Origin: Zymomonas mobilis subsp. pomaceae ATCC 29192
GTDB taxonomy: Bacteria > Pseudomonadota > Alphaproteobacteria > Sphingomonadales > Sphingomonadaceae
Direction of reading: 5' to 3'
DNA length: 64,000 bases
Assembly (NCBI RefSeq): GCF_000218875.1
Contig: NC_015709.1
Span: 1,844,501 to 1,908,500 of the forward strand
Below, piece by piece: positions 1 to 10,224 of this stretch. The translations under genes were made by a program, and so were the position numbers. A model generated the notes under the pieces. That model made no database searches, was not told the DNA's origin, and saw only the letters and a list, made by a program, of their open reading frames with translations. How positions within the stretch are numbered: position 1 is the first letter of the stretch; each line of letters begins with the position of its first letter.

Positions 1-667
1 TTATGCGAGACAGGATCGGAAACCAGGGCCACGCACGCCTATTTCTGCCAAATTGGTGGCCAATCTGATCACGGTTGCAGGGGCTAGCCGTGTCTTATCG
101 GTTGATCTCCATGCCGGACAGATTCAGGGCTTTTTCGATATTCCGACGGATAATCTCTATGCCGCTCCGGTTATGTCTGCCGATATTCTGGCCCGTTTTC
201 CAGACAAGAAATTAACCGTTGTTTCCCCCGATGTCGGGGGGGTTGTTCGGGCCCGTGCCTTAGCTAAACGGCTGGATAACGCACCGTTGGCTATCGTTGA
301 TAAACGGCGTGAACGCCCGGGTGAATCCGAAGTGATGAATATCATCGGGGATGTCTCAGGTCGTTTTTGTATTCTAATCGATGATATCGTCGATTCTGCT
401 GGCACGCTCTGCAACGCAGCCCAAGCTTTGCTTAATGCGGGTGCTGAAGGGGTCATGGCTTATGTCACCCATGGGGTATTATCAGGGGCTGCTGTCGCCA
501 GAGTAGAAAAATCGGCATTATTAGAATTGGTTGTAACCGATTCTATCGGGATGCGTCCTGAAGTCGAGAAGAGTTCAAAAATTCGTCAGCTGTCTTTAGC
601 ACCGCTTTTGGCCGAAGCTATTCGGCGGATCGCGGATGAAACCTCTGTTTCTTCCCTATTTGACTAG
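1..667 (+). CDS. prs: Ribose-phosphate pyrophosphokinase, 3' part
   Basis: Makes PRPP from ribose 5-phosphate and ATP for nucleotide and histidine synthesis in the cytosol. The frame is open from base 2, so the gene enters from the left edge; about 221 of the usual ~310 residues are present and the N-terminal ~90 are outside. The visible part opens with the family signature [20 protein letters not shown], followed by [14 protein letters not shown] and the PRPP-binding loop [12 protein letters not shown]. An internal TTG at 53 is not the start, because conserved sequence precedes it in frame. A strong hairpin terminator follows the stop, so prs ends its own transcript. hisN follows after 45 bp. 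Confidence 0.97.
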   Translation, partial: YARQDRKPGPRTPISAKLVANLITVAGASRVLSVDLHAGQIQGFFDIPTDNLYAAPVMSADILARFPDKKLTVVSPDVGGVVRARALAKRLDNAPLAIVDKRRERPGESEVMNIIGDVSGRFCILIDDIVDSAGTLCNAAQALLNAGAEGVMAYVTHGVLSGAAVARVEKSALLELVVTDSIGMRPEVEKSSKIRQLSLAPLLAEAIRRIADETSVSSLFD

Positions 668-697
668 AAAATAAGCCTGCAAAAGCAGGCTTATTTT
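668..697 (+). terminator. Rho-independent terminator after prs
   Basis: Perfect 13-bp inverted repeat (668-680 and 685-697) around an AAAA loop, starting directly after the prs stop. The right arm ends in TTATTTT. The symmetric A and T tails could also work in reverse. Confidence 0.85.
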
Positions 698-712
698 ATG
701 ATTTGAGAAAAT

Positions 713-1492
713 ATGATCTCCAGCCTGAATGAAGATGATATCCGTCTTGCGCATCGCTTGGCTGATATTGCCGCTGATGTCATCCGTCCTTTTTTCCGAG
801 CCTCCTTTGATATTGATGTCAAAGCAGATCACTCACCTGTTACGCGGGCGGATCGGGGTGCTGAACAGGCCATGCGTGCCTTATTGGAAAAAGAACGACC
901 CGAAGACGGCATCTTTGGCGAAGAAATGGGCGTCGCCCGCCCGGATGCCAAAAGAGTATGGGTCTTGGATCCGATTGACGGCACGCGCGCTTTTATTGGC
1001 GGACGGGCTAGTTTTGGTACGTTAATTGCCCTTGTTGAAGAGGGTAAACCCGTTTTGGGCATCATTAACCAACCGATCCATAAGGAACGCTGGGTAGGGG
1101 CTAAAGGCTATCCTACCTTTTTCAATGGTAAGGCTATCCAAACGCGTTCCTGCGCAACGCTTGATCAGGCTTTGTTATCGACAACAGCGCCTTGGCTTTT
1201 TGAAAAAGAAGGCGAAGCGCGATTTGATGCTTTACGGCCGCACTGTCGGGATACATTATTAGGCGGTGATTGCTATAATTACGGTTTACTGGCCTCTGGG
1301 CATGGCGATTTAGTGGTAGAACAAGGGCTAAAATTTTATGATTTTGCTGCCTTGGTGCCTATCGTCGAAGGGGCTGGCGGTGTAATGCGAGATTGGCAAA
1401 ATCGTCCGTTGGATAAAAATAGTGTCGGTGAAGTCATTGCAGCGGGTGATCCTCGCTTGATCCAACCGACATTGTCTGCCATGGGTTTATAG
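713..1492 (+). CDS. hisN: Histidinol-phosphatase, inositol monophosphatase family
   Basis: A 259-residue Mg-dependent phosphatase of the inositol monophosphatase superfamily. It shows the metal-binding motifs GEEMG (about residue 70), WVLDPIDGTRAF (about residue 82) and the C-terminal GLKFYDFAALVPIVEGAGG. The DPIDGTRAFIGG form and the length match the HisN branch that hydrolyses histidinol phosphate. The hisB gene in this window encodes only the dehydratase domain, so a separate phosphatase is needed, and this gene fits. Alternative: a general inositol-phosphate or nucleotide phosphatase. It lies between prs, which makes the PRPP used in histidine synthesis, and rpmI. Family is certain; substrate is inferred. 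Confidence 0.88.
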   Translation: MISSLNEDDIRLAHRLADIAADVIRPFFRASFDIDVKADHSPVTRADRGAEQAMRALLEKERPEDGIFGEEMGVARPDAKRVWVLDPIDGTRAFIGGRASFGTLIALVEEGKPVLGIINQPIHKERWVGAKGYPTFFNGKAIQTRSCATLDQALLSTTAPWLFEKEGEARFDALRPHCRDTLLGGDCYNYGLLASGHGDLVVEQGLKFYDFAALVPIVEGAGGVMRDWQNRPLDKNSVGEVIAAGDPRLIQPTLSAMGL

Positions 1493-1513
1493 GTTTCATA
1501 AGTTCAAAAAGAT

Positions 1514-1549
1514 CGGCTTGTCAAATCAAGAGGTGACCTCTATAAGCCG
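1514..1549 (+). promoter_or_regulatory. Nested hairpin in the rpmI leader
   Basis: Outer arms CGGCTT (1514-1519) and AAGCCG (1544-1549) enclose an inner perfect repeat AGAGGT-G-ACCTCT (1529-1541). It lies between the hisN stop and the rpmI ribosome-binding site. It may be a ribosomal-protein leader or the hisN terminator; no T-run follows, which favours a leader. Confidence 0.4.
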
Positions 1550-1635
1550 CCTTTCTTCCACGATCCCGTCTGCACTGCCCGGCTTAATTATGGGCTGCCG
1601 TGGCGGTGGCCGATCGTCAAAATAAGGAGACGAAA

Positions 1636-1839
1636 ATGCCCAAGCTGAAGACCAAAAGTGGGGTCAAAAAGCGGTTTAAAATAACCGCCAATGGTAAAAT
1701 CAAACATGGTGTCGCTGGTAAGCGCCATCGCTTGATCAGCCATAACGCAAAATACATTCGTCAGCATCGCCGCACGGACGTGATCGCTGCATCAGAAGCT
1801 CGCATTATCAAAGTGTGGGCACCGTACGGTTTAAATTAA
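1636..1839 (+). CDS. rpmI: 50S ribosomal protein L35
   Basis: 67-residue basic protein of the large ribosomal subunit. It begins MPKLKTKSGVKKRFK, the conserved L35 N-terminus, and ends in the usual VWAPYGLN-type tail. The ATG at 1636 is chosen over the upstream GTG at 1600 because L35 starts with MPK(L/M)KT and an AAGGAG Shine-Dalgarno lies at 1624-1629. It forms an operon with rplT 13 bp downstream. The usual upstream infC is not here. Confidence 0.97.
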   Translation: MPKLKTKSGVKKRFKITANGKIKHGVAGKRHRLISHNAKYIRQHRRTDVIAASEARIIKVWAPYGLN

Positions 1840-1852
1840 GGGAGGCTGACAG

Positions 1853-2230
1853 ATGGCACGTGTAAAACGCGGTACCACGACGCGCGCAAAACATACCCGT
1901 ATTCTCGATCAGGCCAAAGGTTATTATGGCCGTCGCAAAAACACTATTCGCATTGCGCGTCAGGCTGTCGAAAAAGCCGGTCAGTACGCTTATCGCGATC
2001 GTAAAGTAAAGAAGCGGTCATTCCGCGCACTTTGGATTCAGCGTATTAATGCGGCTGTTCGCGCCGAAGGCTTGACCTATGGTGTGTTCATGTATGGTTT
2101 AAAGCTGACCGGTATTGAACTTGATCGTAAAGTTCTTGCTGATCTGGCCATGAACGAAGGCGCTGCTTTCGGTGCTATCATTGCTCAGGTCAAAGCGGCT
2201 TTACCAGAAGGCGCACGCGTTGCAGCATAA
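1853..2230 (+). CDS. rplT: 50S ribosomal protein L20
   Basis: 125-residue large-subunit protein needed early in 50S assembly. The N-terminus [20 protein letters not shown] and the RNA-binding stretch [20 protein letters not shown] are diagnostic, and the length is a little above the usual ~118. The GGGAGG Shine-Dalgarno before the ATG and the 13-bp gap to rpmI show co-translation. In other bacteria L20 represses its own operon by binding the leader RNA; the hairpin in front of rpmI is a candidate target here (inference). Confidence 0.97.
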   Translation: MARVKRGTTTRAKHTRILDQAKGYYGRRKNTIRIARQAVEKAGQYAYRDRKVKKRSFRALWIQRINAAVRAEGLTYGVFMYGLKLTGIELDRKVLADLAMNEGAAFGAIIAQVKAALPEGARVAA

Positions 2231-2272
2231 TGATGCGGTTTTCGCATAAAAATCCCTTTCAAGGGTAATTTT

Positions 2273-2315
2273 AAAAGGCATAGAGACGCCATTTCGGTTG
2301 TTTCTATGCCTTTTT
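2273..2315 (+). terminator. Terminator after rplT
   Basis: Inverted repeat AAAAGGCATAGAGAC / GTTTCTATGCCTTTTT (arms about 2273-2287 and 2300-2315, one mismatch), ending in a T-run. It closes the rpmI-rplT operon. Confidence 0.8.
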
Positions 2316-2540
2316 CTTGTAATTTAGAGACCGATCCAGTGCGCTTCTCCCTCCGGTTTTACCGGATGAAGGTGCGTTCTGGAAAATACCCAATGGTTCG
2401 CTGTCTGCTATTTATTGATATTTAATAAAAGCTTTAGGCTTTCTTGCGCTATAAGAATGCCAAAATACCAAAAAGGCTATCAATAAAGCTTTACAATAGA
2501 CGGCTTTAAACGGGCCATGGTCACAGAAATGATGGAAAGC

Positions 2541-3641
2541 ATGACTGATCTAGATAATCTGAAAGCCGATCTTGTCAGTCGGATCTCTGAAGCAGAAGAT
2601 CTGACAGGCTTGGAAGCGGTACGGGTATACGCTCTTGGGAAACAAGGGGTCGTTACAGCTCTTTTAAAGTCCCTTGGCAAAATGGCACCTGAAGAGCGGC
2701 AGGAAAAAGGGCCCGAGATCCACAGCCTGCGGCAACAAGTGACGACTGCCGTTGCTGAACGGAAGACGATATTGGAAACGGCGCTTCTCAATGAGAAATT
2801 AGCCGTTGAGACTATTGATCTATCATTGCCTTCTCCAAAGATACCCAAAGGCTCGCTCCATCCCGTCAGTCAGGTTATGGATGAGTTAGCAGAAATTTTT
2901 GCTGATTTAGGCTTTGCGGTCGCTAGTGGCCCTGAAATCGAAGACGAATGGCATAACTTTTCGGCGCTTAATATTCCGGAAAGCCATCCGGCGCGGGCTA
3001 TGCATGATACTTTCTATTTTGAACCCCAAGCAGACGATAAGGCAAACGGGGAAAAAGGCCGAATGCTTTTAAGGACGCATACTTCTCCGGTTCAAATTAG
3101 AACAATGATGGGCCAAGAACCCCCCATCCGTATTATTGCTCCCGGAAGAACCTATCGTTCTGACTCTGATGCGACGCATACTCCGATGTTTCATCAGGTC
3201 GAAGGTTTAGTTATTGATAAGGGGGTTCACCTCGGTCATTTGAAATGGACGCTTGAAACCTTTGTTCGGGCCTATTTCGAGCGGGACGACATCGTCCTTC
3301 GCCTTCGTCCCAGCTATTTCCCATTCACTGAACCTTCAATGGAAGTGGATGTCGGATATACCTTGGAAAAAGGGCGTCGTATTATCGGCGGCAGTGATCC
3401 TGATGGATGGATGGAAATTCTAGGTTCTGGCATGGTGCATCCCAATGTGATTACGGCTTGTGGCCTTGATCCTGATGTATGGCAGGGCTTTGCCTTTGGT
3501 TGCGGTATTGATCGTCTTGCTATGCTTAAATATGGCATGGACGATTTACGGGCTTTCTTTGATGGCGATCTTCGCTGGCTCCGTCATTTTGGTTTTGCTG
3601 CCCTTGACGTGCCCACACTTTCAGGAGGAGTCGGCGCATGA
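2541..3641 (+). CDS. pheS: Phenylalanyl-tRNA synthetase alpha subunit
   Basis: Catalytic alpha subunit of the (alpha-beta)2 enzyme that charges tRNA-Phe. The N-terminal coiled coil (about 1-90) is followed by the class II core: motif 2 region [20 protein letters not shown] and motif 3 [20 protein letters not shown]. The start at 2541 ([11 protein letters not shown]) fits related proteins; in-frame ATGs at 2517 and 2529 are possible because no strong Shine-Dalgarno separates them. The stop overlaps the pheT start (ATGA), which shows translational coupling. No Phe-rich leader peptide was found upstream, so E. coli-type attenuation is not evident. Confidence 0.96.
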   Translation: MTDLDNLKADLVSRISEAEDLTGLEAVRVYALGKQGVVTALLKSLGKMAPEERQEKGPEIHSLRQQVTTAVAERKTILETALLNEKLAVETIDLSLPSPKIPKGSLHPVSQVMDELAEIFADLGFAVASGPEIEDEWHNFSALNIPESHPARAMHDTFYFEPQADDKANGEKGRMLLRTHTSPVQIRTMMGQEPPIRIIAPGRTYRSDSDATHTPMFHQVEGLVIDKGVHLGHLKWTLETFVRAYFERDDIVLRLRPSYFPFTEPSMEVDVGYTLEKGRRIIGGSDPDGWMEILGSGMVHPNVITACGLDPDVWQGFAFGCGIDRLAMLKYGMDDLRAFFDGDLRWLRHFGFAALDVPTLSGGVGA

Positions 3642-6007
3642 AATTCACCCTTTCATGGCTTAAAGAGCATTTAGAAACAGAAGCCTCTGTTCAGGAAATA
3701 GCCGATACCTTAACCCATATTGGGCATGAGGTAGAATCTGTTCATAATCCGGCAGATGGCTTGGAAGCTTTTCGTATTGCACGCGTTCTTACAGCCGAAC
3801 GTCATCCCCAGGCGGATCGGTTACAGATTTTGGCTGTCGATATCGGCGAATCTGAACCGTTACAGGTTGTTTGCGGCGCTATTAACGCTCGTGCAGGTTT
3901 GGTCGGTGTTTTTGCGGCCCCCGGTGTTTATGTTCCCGGTATCGATGTTACCTTAAAGGTCGCCTCTATTCGCGGTATCGAAAGCCGCGGTATGATGTGT
4001 TCTATCCGGGAATTAGGGCTAGGGGATGAACATGATGGCATTCTTGATCTCCCGAATGATGCACCGATAGGACAAAGTTACGTCGAGTGGGCAGGGCTTA
4101 ATGATCCTGTTTTCGATGTAGCCATCACGCCTGATCGTCAGGATTGTATGGGCGTTAGAGGCCTTGCCCGCGACTTGGCTACTGCTGGCATTGGGCGTTT
4201 CAAACCCTTGGCTGTTCCGCGCGTTCCGGTAACGGATGCAGCACCGGCGGCTATTGCAATAGAAGATAGTGAAGGCTGTCCCGCTTTTTTTGCCCAACTT
4301 ATTCGTGGTATCCAGAATGGCCCTTCACCGGATTGGATGGCTAGAAGATTGCGGGCGATTGGTTTACGACCGTCTTCGGCTTTAGTCGACATTACTAACT
4401 ATGTGATGTTTGATCTTGGACGGCCTTTGCATGTTTATGATGCGGGTATTGTCAAAGGAACATTAACGGCTCGAAAGGCTAAAGAAGGAGAAAGCGTCGA
4501 AGCCTTAAATGGAAAAAGCTATACGCTTGATCCTTCTATAACCGTTATTGCGGATGATCGGGGCGTTAGAAGTATCGCGGGTATTTTGGGAGCAGAAGCG
4601 GGTATGGTTTCTGGTTCCACAACAGATGTTATCATCGAATGTGCTTATTTCGATCCAGCCGTTATCTCGCAGGCGGGTCAAAAATTAGGGCTTGCTTCTG
4701 ATGCCCGAATTCGCTTTGAACGGGGGGTAGATCCTGCCTTCTTAAGTGAAGGGTTGCAAATTGCTTCCCGTTTAGTGTTGGATTTATGCGGTGGTAAAGC
4801 GACCCCTGCGGCGACTTTAGGGGAAGCGCCTTCAGCTGTGCCGGTTATTGCTTATGATCCGTCTTATGTTTCCAATCTGGCGGCTATGGATGTCGCCCCA
4901 GCTCGTCAGCGTGAAATTCTCGAGCATCTTGGTTTTGCGATTGATGCGGGATGGCGCGTTCGTGTACCAAGCTTCCGGCGTGATGTTAGTGTTGTTGCCG
5001 ATATTGTTGCTGAAGTAGTTAGAATTGAAGGGCTCGATAATGTCCCTTCTACGCCGCTTGATCGTGGTGATGGGGTTGCCCGTCCGATTGCTACCCATGG
5101 ACAGTTGGTCGAACGACGTGTGCGCCGTGCGGCGGCGGCTTTTGGCATGAATGAAGCCGTTACGTGGAGCTTTATTTCGGAAAAAGATGCGGATATTGTT
5201 GGCGGCGCGCATTGGAAGCTCGCTAATCCGATCAGTGAAGATATGAAAGTGATGCGGCCTTCGCTTTTACCGGGGCTATTAGCGGCAGCGAAACGCAATC
5301 GGGATCGAGGTCAATTGACTGTTCGCTTATTTGAGGTCGGACGGCGTTATTTGGCAGAAGCTGAGCGTCCAACCCTAGGTCTGATTTTTGCAGGTGAGCG
5401 CATGATGCGCGACTGGCAATATGGTAAAGCGCAAAATTTTGATGCCTTCGATGCCAAAGCGGCTGTTTCTGCCATGTTAGACGCGATTGGAATGCCGGTC
5501 GATCGCTTACAGTTATTAGGGGACGCGGGGGATGTTTATCATCCGGGGCGTTCAGGTCGTTTATGCTTGGGTCCCAAGAATACTTTGGCTGTTTTTGGAG
5601 AAATACATCCTTCCATTCTGACTGAATTTAATATGGAAGGGCCCGTTATCGGCGCAGAAATTTTTCTGGATGCTTTTCCTGTCCGTAAAAATTCAGGTCA
5701 ATTAAGACCGCCTTATGCCCCTAATATGCTCCAACCCGTTTATCGGGATTTTGCCTTCTTACTTCCCAAAGACGTGCCTGCTGGTGATTTGGTAAGAAGC
5801 ATTGCCGGTGCTGATAAAAATGCTATTGTTGAAGCAAGAATTTTTGATCTTTTTACAGGGGGCGCCATTGATGATAATGAGAAATCATTGGCTATCGAAG
5901 TGATGCTTCAGCCGACTGATAAAAGTTTTACTGATGCCGAATTACAGGCCATCAGCGATAAAATTGTAGCCGCAGCAACGAAAAAAGGGGCTCGATTAAG
6001 GGCCTGA
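3638..6007 (+). CDS. pheT: Phenylalanyl-tRNA synthetase beta subunit
   Basis: 789-residue beta subunit, close to the usual ~800. Domains in order: EMAP-type tRNA-binding fold (about 40-150, with [17 protein letters not shown]), B3/B4 editing domain (about 210-375), B5 (about 400-470), a catalytic-like core, and the C-terminal FDX-ACB anticodon-binding domain (about 695-789, beginning [20 protein letters not shown]). The start ATG overlaps the pheS stop by 4 bases. A hairpin terminator follows at 6041. Nothing unusual was seen. Confidence 0.97.
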   Translation: MKFTLSWLKEHLETEASVQEIADTLTHIGHEVESVHNPADGLEAFRIARVLTAERHPQADRLQILAVDIGESEPLQVVCGAINARAGLVGVFAAPGVYVPGIDVTLKVASIRGIESRGMMCSIRELGLGDEHDGILDLPNDAPIGQSYVEWAGLNDPVFDVAITPDRQDCMGVRGLARDLATAGIGRFKPLAVPRVPVTDAAPAAIAIEDSEGCPAFFAQLIRGIQNGPSPDWMARRLRAIGLRPSSALVDITNYVMFDLGRPLHVYDAGIVKGTLTARKAKEGESVEALNGKSYTLDPSITVIADDRGVRSIAGILGAEAGMVSGSTTDVIIECAYFDPAVISQAGQKLGLASDARIRFERGVDPAFLSEGLQIASRLVLDLCGGKATPAATLGEAPSAVPVIAYDPSYVSNLAAMDVAPARQREILEHLGFAIDAGWRVRVPSFRRDVSVVADIVAEVVRIEGLDNVPSTPLDRGDGVARPIATHGQLVERRVRRAAAAFGMNEAVTWSFISEKDADIVGGAHWKLANPISEDMKVMRPSLLPGLLAAAKRNRDRGQLTVRLFEVGRRYLAEAERPTLGLIFAGERMMRDWQYGKAQNFDAFDAKAAVSAMLDAIGMPVDRLQLLGDAGDVYHPGRSGRLCLGPKNTLAVFGEIHPSILTEFNMEGPVIGAEIFLDAFPVRKNSGQLRPPYAPNMLQPVYRDFAFLLPKDVPAGDLVRSIAGADKNAIVEARIFDLFTGGAIDDNEKSLAIEVMLQPTDKSFTDAELQAISDKIVAAATKKGARLRA

Positions 6008-6040
6008 ATACATTGAAAAGATTTTAATGTTATTTTTCAC

Positions 6041-6071
6041 TAGGCGGATTTTTATATCCGCCTATTTTTTT
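6041..6071 (+). terminator. Terminator after pheT
   Basis: Perfect 9-bp stem TAGGCGGAT (6041-6049) / ATCCGCCTA (6056-6064) followed directly by seven T residues. It separates pheT from the ABC exporter gene. Confidence 0.9.
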
Positions 6072-6091
6072 GTCTTTTATAAGGAAAACCT

Positions 6092-7882
6092 ATGGCGGCT
6101 GAAGGCCAAAATCATAATCATGATGCCTTAACAAATTTGACGCGTTTTTTACATTATCTTTGGCCTAAAGACCGACCCGATCTCAAAAAGCGCCTTGCTT
6201 TAGCTTTGGTCATGGTCGTTTTTTCGAAAATAATCGTTCTGTTGATGCCTTTCGCTTACAAGGGCATTATCGATCATATGGTGCCCGATACCAAATCAGG
6301 TCTATCCGTTGCACTGGCCTTAACGCTTGCTTATGCGGGTAGTCGTTTTGGAGGCGTTTTATTCGACAATTTGCGGAATGCTATTTTTGAAGCGGTTGGT
6401 CAAAATGCCGCTAAAGCATTAGCTATTGAATTATTTAAACATCTGCATGTTTTACCGCTTTCTTTTCATCTAGAACGGCGAACCGGTTCGCTGACGCGTA
6501 TTATTGAACGTGGTACCAAAAGCATCGATTCCATGCTTTATTACCTGATTTTTAATATTGGCCCGACCATTATCGAGCTTATCGCGACCTGTGCTATTTT
6601 TGTTTTTTCCGGCTGGGGTTGGGGTATGGTGGGGGCAACCCTCGCTATGATAATTATTTATATTCTTTTTACTCGTCTCATAACAGAAAGGCGAGTGGCA
6701 TTACGCCGCCATTGGAACGAATACGATCAACAGGCAGGCCAATATGCTTTAGATTCACTGCTTAATTATGAAACTGTTAAATATTTCAACGCCGAAGCTT
6801 TGGAAACAGAGCGTTATAGTAAAGTGGCGACCAAACTTTCCAACGCTACCGTAAAAGTGGAAACTTCGCTGGCCTTTCTTAATATTGGGCAATCACTCAT
6901 TACTAATCTGTTAATGGCTGGGGCGATGGGATTTACGGTTTGGGGCTGGCGCTATAATCGTTTTACGGCCGGAGACGTGGTATTAATTAACAGCCTATTA
7001 CTGCAACTTTTTCGGCCTCTTGATTTTCTGGGCACGGTTTATCGCCAAGTCAGACAAGGCCTGACGGATATGGCAGCGGTTTTTCAATTAATTGATACTA
7101 AGGCCGCGATTGCAGATCATAAAAATGCGCCTGATTTACAGATTAAAAAGGGAACTGTCCAATTTCAGCATGTGGAATTCGATTATCATTCTGATCGTCC
7201 CATTTTAAAGGATATTGATTTTACGATCCCAGCAGGCCAAAGTTTAGCTATTGTCGGGTCTTCCGGTGCTGGAAAATCAACTATAGTGCGCTTGCTCTAT
7301 CGTTTTTACGATGTGACAGGGGGGCGGATCACTATTGATGGTCAGGATATCCGTGATATTACCCAGCATTCTTTACGACAAGCGTTAGGCATGGTGCCCC
7401 AAGACATCGTCTTATTTAACGATACTATTGGCTATAATATTCGTTACGGACGCCCTGATGCTTCTTTAAAGGCCGTAAAACAGGCAGCAAGGGGGGCGTC
7501 AATTGCTGATTTTATCGAATCTTTACCGCAAGGATATGAAACCACCGTCGGCGAGCGGGGATTAAAATTATCCGGTGGCGAAAAACAACGCATAGCTATT
7601 GCCCGAACGCTTTTAAAAAATCCGCCAATATTATTATTTGATGAGGCGACTAGCGCGCTGGATAGTCAGAGTGAGACCGATATTCAGGCCACTTTAAATA
7701 AAATTGCCGAGCAAAGGACAACTATCATTATAGCCCATCGCCTTTCGACTATTACCCATGCTGATCAAATTATTGTTCTTGATAAAGGCCATATTATCGA
7801 GCGCGGTAATCATCAGAGTTTATTAAAACATAACGGCCTATATGCCGCTATGTGGCAAAAACAAAGTCTGGCTAAAGCCTAA
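6092..7882 (+). CDS. Atm1-type ABC exporter, fused membrane and ATPase domains
   Basis: 596-residue half-transporter in the inner membrane. The N-terminal ~330 residues form the six-helix membrane domain. The C-terminal ATPase has Walker A GSSGAGKST (about 390), signature LSGGEKQRIAIA, Walker B ILLFDEATSALD and the H-loop IIIAHRLSTI. The substrate-cavity region SLLNYETVKYFNAEALETERY is characteristic of Atm1/HMT1-like exporters, which move glutathione-linked metals or sulfur compounds. Translation starts at an ATG behind AAGGAAA. It is a single-gene unit with terminators on both sides. The subfamily is well supported; the substrate is inferred. Confidence 0.9.
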   Translation: MAAEGQNHNHDALTNLTRFLHYLWPKDRPDLKKRLALALVMVVFSKIIVLLMPFAYKGIIDHMVPDTKSGLSVALALTLAYAGSRFGGVLFDNLRNAIFEAVGQNAAKALAIELFKHLHVLPLSFHLERRTGSLTRIIERGTKSIDSMLYYLIFNIGPTIIELIATCAIFVFSGWGWGMVGATLAMIIIYILFTRLITERRVALRRHWNEYDQQAGQYALDSLLNYETVKYFNAEALETERYSKVATKLSNATVKVETSLAFLNIGQSLITNLLMAGAMGFTVWGWRYNRFTAGDVVLINSLLLQLFRPLDFLGTVYRQVRQGLTDMAAVFQLIDTKAAIADHKNAPDLQIKKGTVQFQHVEFDYHSDRPILKDIDFTIPAGQSLAIVGSSGAGKSTIVRLLYRFYDVTGGRITIDGQDIRDITQHSLRQALGMVPQDIVLFNDTIGYNIRYGRPDASLKAVKQAARGASIADFIESLPQGYETTVGERGLKLSGGEKQRIAIARTLLKNPPILLFDEATSALDSQSETDIQATLNKIAEQRTTIIIAHRLSTITHADQIIVLDKGHIIERGNHQSLLKHNGLYAAMWQKQSLAKA

Positions 7883-7886
7883 ATCA

Positions 7887-7918
7887 AAAAGGGATATGAT
7901 AAAAATCATATCCCTTTT
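7887..7918. terminator. Bidirectional terminator between convergent genes
   Basis: Perfect 14-bp stem (7887-7900 and 7905-7918) with an AAAA loop and A/T tails on both sides, between the exporter gene and the convergent DUF4167 gene. Confidence 0.88.
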
Positions 7919-7983
7919 AGGTTAAATAGCTAAAAAATCTGAAATCTCATTTGAGAGGTATCAATGTAGAATGACCCGATAAA

Positions 7984-9087
7984 TCAGGCTTCTGCTGTTA
8001 TATTCTCAGTTTCAGCTTTCGGACGACGACCACGGCGACGGGGTTTTTCTTCGACGTCACTATCCTCATCCCGATTGATAGCGGGGGGTAAACGATCGGC
8101 TTCTAAACGGGCTTCCGCTTCTATAACCGCTTTCGGGCGACGACCACGACGGCGAACCGGCGGATCAATAGCTTCAGAAAGATGATTGTCGCTATCGTTT
8201 TGCTCGTCTACCTTGCGGGCTTCAATTTCTACGGCCTGTCTAGCAGCTTCTGCGGCACGCGCTTCTGCCTCAATGACCGCTTTCGGGCGACGACCACGAC
8301 GGCGAACCGGTGGTTCTGCTTCTTCTTGAACAGGCGTTATAGGGACGGGTGCGGTTTGAACGGGCATTGGATTTTGAGCCTGTACGGGCTCTCTTCCCCA
8401 ATTTTCAACTCTTTCGTTGTATTCTGGCCGTATATCCGAACGTTCCCGCATATCGGGTCGTTCAGAGCGTTCCGGTCGTTCTCGCATTTCCATACGCTCG
8501 TTATTGTCATCTAACGGTCGTCTAGAACGCATGTTCGGAGTATTATTATAATCGTTCTTGAGATTGGTATTATAGTCGTTTTCGCCATTATTCCGTTCAT
8601 CGCTTCCTATGCGACGAGGCCGTCGTAAGCGATTATCGGCGGCATAAGGAACAGGTCGTCGGTTATCACGGTTATCGAACCGGTTATCCATAGACTGTTC
8701 ATTATTTTCATTTTCCTGCGATAGATTGCGATCCCGCATTCTCGCTTCTTCATAGCGGAGCCGGCTATCGTTCAAGACACGAAAATAATGATCTGCGAAT
8801 TGCAGATAATATTCGGTCATTACCCGATCACCCTGCAACTGCATATCACGCGCCATCACTTTATATTTTTCATGAAGCTGGCTTGCGTTTCCGCGTGCAC
8901 GACTATCGATACGATTATTGCGATCCATCCCATTACTAGGATTGGATCGGGGCAAGCCCCCGCTACGCCCACGGCGTCGGCCGTTCTGACGATTATTGAT
9001 CAACTGTTCGCTGCCTTCGTCATTACTGGTGGTTAAGTCACCATCCGCCATTCGGGCCGGATAATGGGGTATTAAATATTCGACCAT
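7984..9087 (-). CDS. DUF4167-domain protein with AT-hook-like C-terminal repeats
   Basis: The function is unknown. The N-terminal part carries the alphaproteobacterial DUF4167 domain (about residues 35-115), a basic NGRRRGRSGG stretch then HEKYKVMARDMQLQGDRVMTEYYLQFADHYFRVL. The middle (120-250) is low-complexity, rich in Arg, Asn, Asp and Glu. The C-terminus has three copies of an (R)RRGRRPKA unit, two inside a longer PPVRRRGRRPKAVIEAEAR repeat; RGRRPK resembles an AT-hook, so nucleic-acid binding is inferred. The start is uncertain: ATG at 9087 or 9051 (MADGDLTT). It lies downstream of hisS-prfA-prmC on the same strand after a 279-bp gap. Confidence 0.82.
   Translation of the reverse strand: MVEYLIPHYPARMADGDLTTSNDEGSEQLINNRQNGRRRGRSGGLPRSNPSNGMDRNNRIDSRARGNASQLHEKYKVMARDMQLQGDRVMTEYYLQFADHYFRVLNDSRLRYEEARMRDRNLSQENENNEQSMDNRFDNRDNRRPVPYAADNRLRRPRRIGSDERNNGENDYNTNLKNDYNNTPNMRSRRPLDDNNERMEMRERPERSERPDMRERSDIRPEYNERVENWGREPVQAQNPMPVQTAPVPITPVQEEAEPPVRRRGRRPKAVIEAEARAAEAARQAVEIEARKVDEQNDSDNHLSEAIDPPVRRRGRRPKAVIEAEARLEADRLPPAINRDEDSDVEEKPRRRGRRPKAETENITAEA
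8126..8310. repeat. Direct repeat inside the DUF4167 gene
   Basis: A 35-bp identical segment occurs at 8126-8160 and 8276-8310, 150 bp apart, encoding the repeated RRRGRRPKAV unit. It suggests internal duplication of the AT-hook-like module. Confidence 0.85.
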
Positions 9088-9366
9088 TATTCCGGAAATG
9101 GCGGGCTACGTCATTCCCCCTTGACTGACGCTGCAACAAAGCAAGCGCCATAACTTTCATAGCAACTCTAGCGTTTAATTTTATGCCCCGAAGAAAGACG
9201 CCGGGAACGCGATGAAGCTACCATTGGGAATTTGGCTCAAAAAGTTGGGCGATGATGCCGACTTACTTTTATTTGCCTCTTTCTTTCTTAAGCATTTTGA
9301 ACGATAAATCCAAGCATTATATTGAGATATCTGTAATTATTTCCAGCAGAGGGTCTGTTATAGCTG

Positions 9367-10224
9367 TTAAAAAAGTAAAATGCAGCGGGGACGTTGTTCA
9401 ATATCCCGATAAATTTGGCTTTCCATGCCGGCTTTCGCCGCGATAGCCGATACAGCTTCTGCTTGATCGAATCCGATTTCAAGACAGGCGATACCGCGTT
9501 CTGTAAGAAGGGAAGGGATTTCGGGAATTAAATGCCGATAATCTGCTAAACCATCTTTACCCGCAAATAAGGCCTGATGGGGTTCATACTGCCAGACATC
9601 CCGAGGCATCATCGTCTCTTTGGCGATATAGGGTGGATTACACAATAAAAGATCAAAGCTTTCAGTGATATTATCACCCCAATAGCCTAACCGAAAATCG
9701 GCTCGCATCTGAAGGCTATTTTTTTCAGCATTAAAGCGAGCAACGGATAAAGCCTTATCCGAACAATCAATCCCAAGCCCTTTTGCGTCTGGCCATTCAG
9801 TAAGGGCTGATAAGAGCAAAGCACCGGAGCCGGTACCTAAATCCAGAATCTTTGTCGGTGTAAAATTCTTTTTTTGAAAATAGGAGAGCGCGGTTTCGAT
9901 GAGGGTTTCACTATCTGGACGAGGAATTAAAACGGATGGATTGACGACCAGCCGCAAGCTCCAAAAATCACGGTAACCTGTAATATAGGCGACGGGTTCA
10001 TTCTGCTTTCGCCGTTTTATTACTTCAAAAAAAGCAGCCGGAGCTGCTTTCTCTGACCAAGCCCCTAATAATAAAGCTTCGCGTTCAATTTTTAAGACAT
10101 GCGCCATCAGTAATTCAGCATCCAAACGGGCGGTCATACTGACAGAAGCCAGATCAGCCGAAGCTTCGCGTAAGGCTTCGGCAATAGTCAATATCATCTC
10201 TGGCTTTTTTTTAAACTCAGTCAT
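9367..10224 (-). CDS. prmC: Release-factor glutamine methyltransferase
   Basis: Methylates the Gln of the GGQ motif of RF1 and RF2, using S-adenosylmethionine. A helical N-terminal domain (about 1-90) precedes a Rossmann methyltransferase fold with [12 protein letters not shown] (SAM binding) and the catalytic NPPYIAKE motif. The ATG at 10224 ([10 protein letters not shown]) overlaps the prfA 3' end by 8 bases and has GGCGAG upstream; an in-frame ATG at 10251 would overlap more. Its position directly after prfA, the gene for its substrate, supports the call. It ends at TTTT-rich sequence with no clear hairpin. Confidence 0.95.
   Translation of the reverse strand: MTEFKKKPEMILTIAEALREASADLASVSMTARLDAELLMAHVLKIEREALLLGAWSEKAAPAAFFEVIKRRKQNEPVAYITGYRDFWSLRLVVNPSVLIPRPDSETLIETALSYFQKKNFTPTKILDLGTGSGALLLSALTEWPDAKGLGIDCSDKALSVARFNAEKNSLQMRADFRLGYWGDNITESFDLLLCNPPYIAKETMMPRDVWQYEPHQALFAGKDGLADYRHLIPEIPSLLTERGIACLEIGFDQAEAVSAIAAKAGMESQIYRDIEQRPRCILLF

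Noticed and set aside
2231-2540. Phe-rich leader peptide or attenuator before pheS
   Set aside because: The only short ORF (about 2394) has a single Phe; no paired terminator/antiterminator stems were recognised.
8100-8320. CRISPR-like repeats
   Set aside because: The repeated 35-base unit is coding, occurs twice, and the spacing reflects duplicated protein modules.
8182-8514. 110-residue plus-strand ORF in the DUF4167 region
   Set aside because: Antisense shadow in a low-complexity gene; no ribosome-binding site or coherent pattern.
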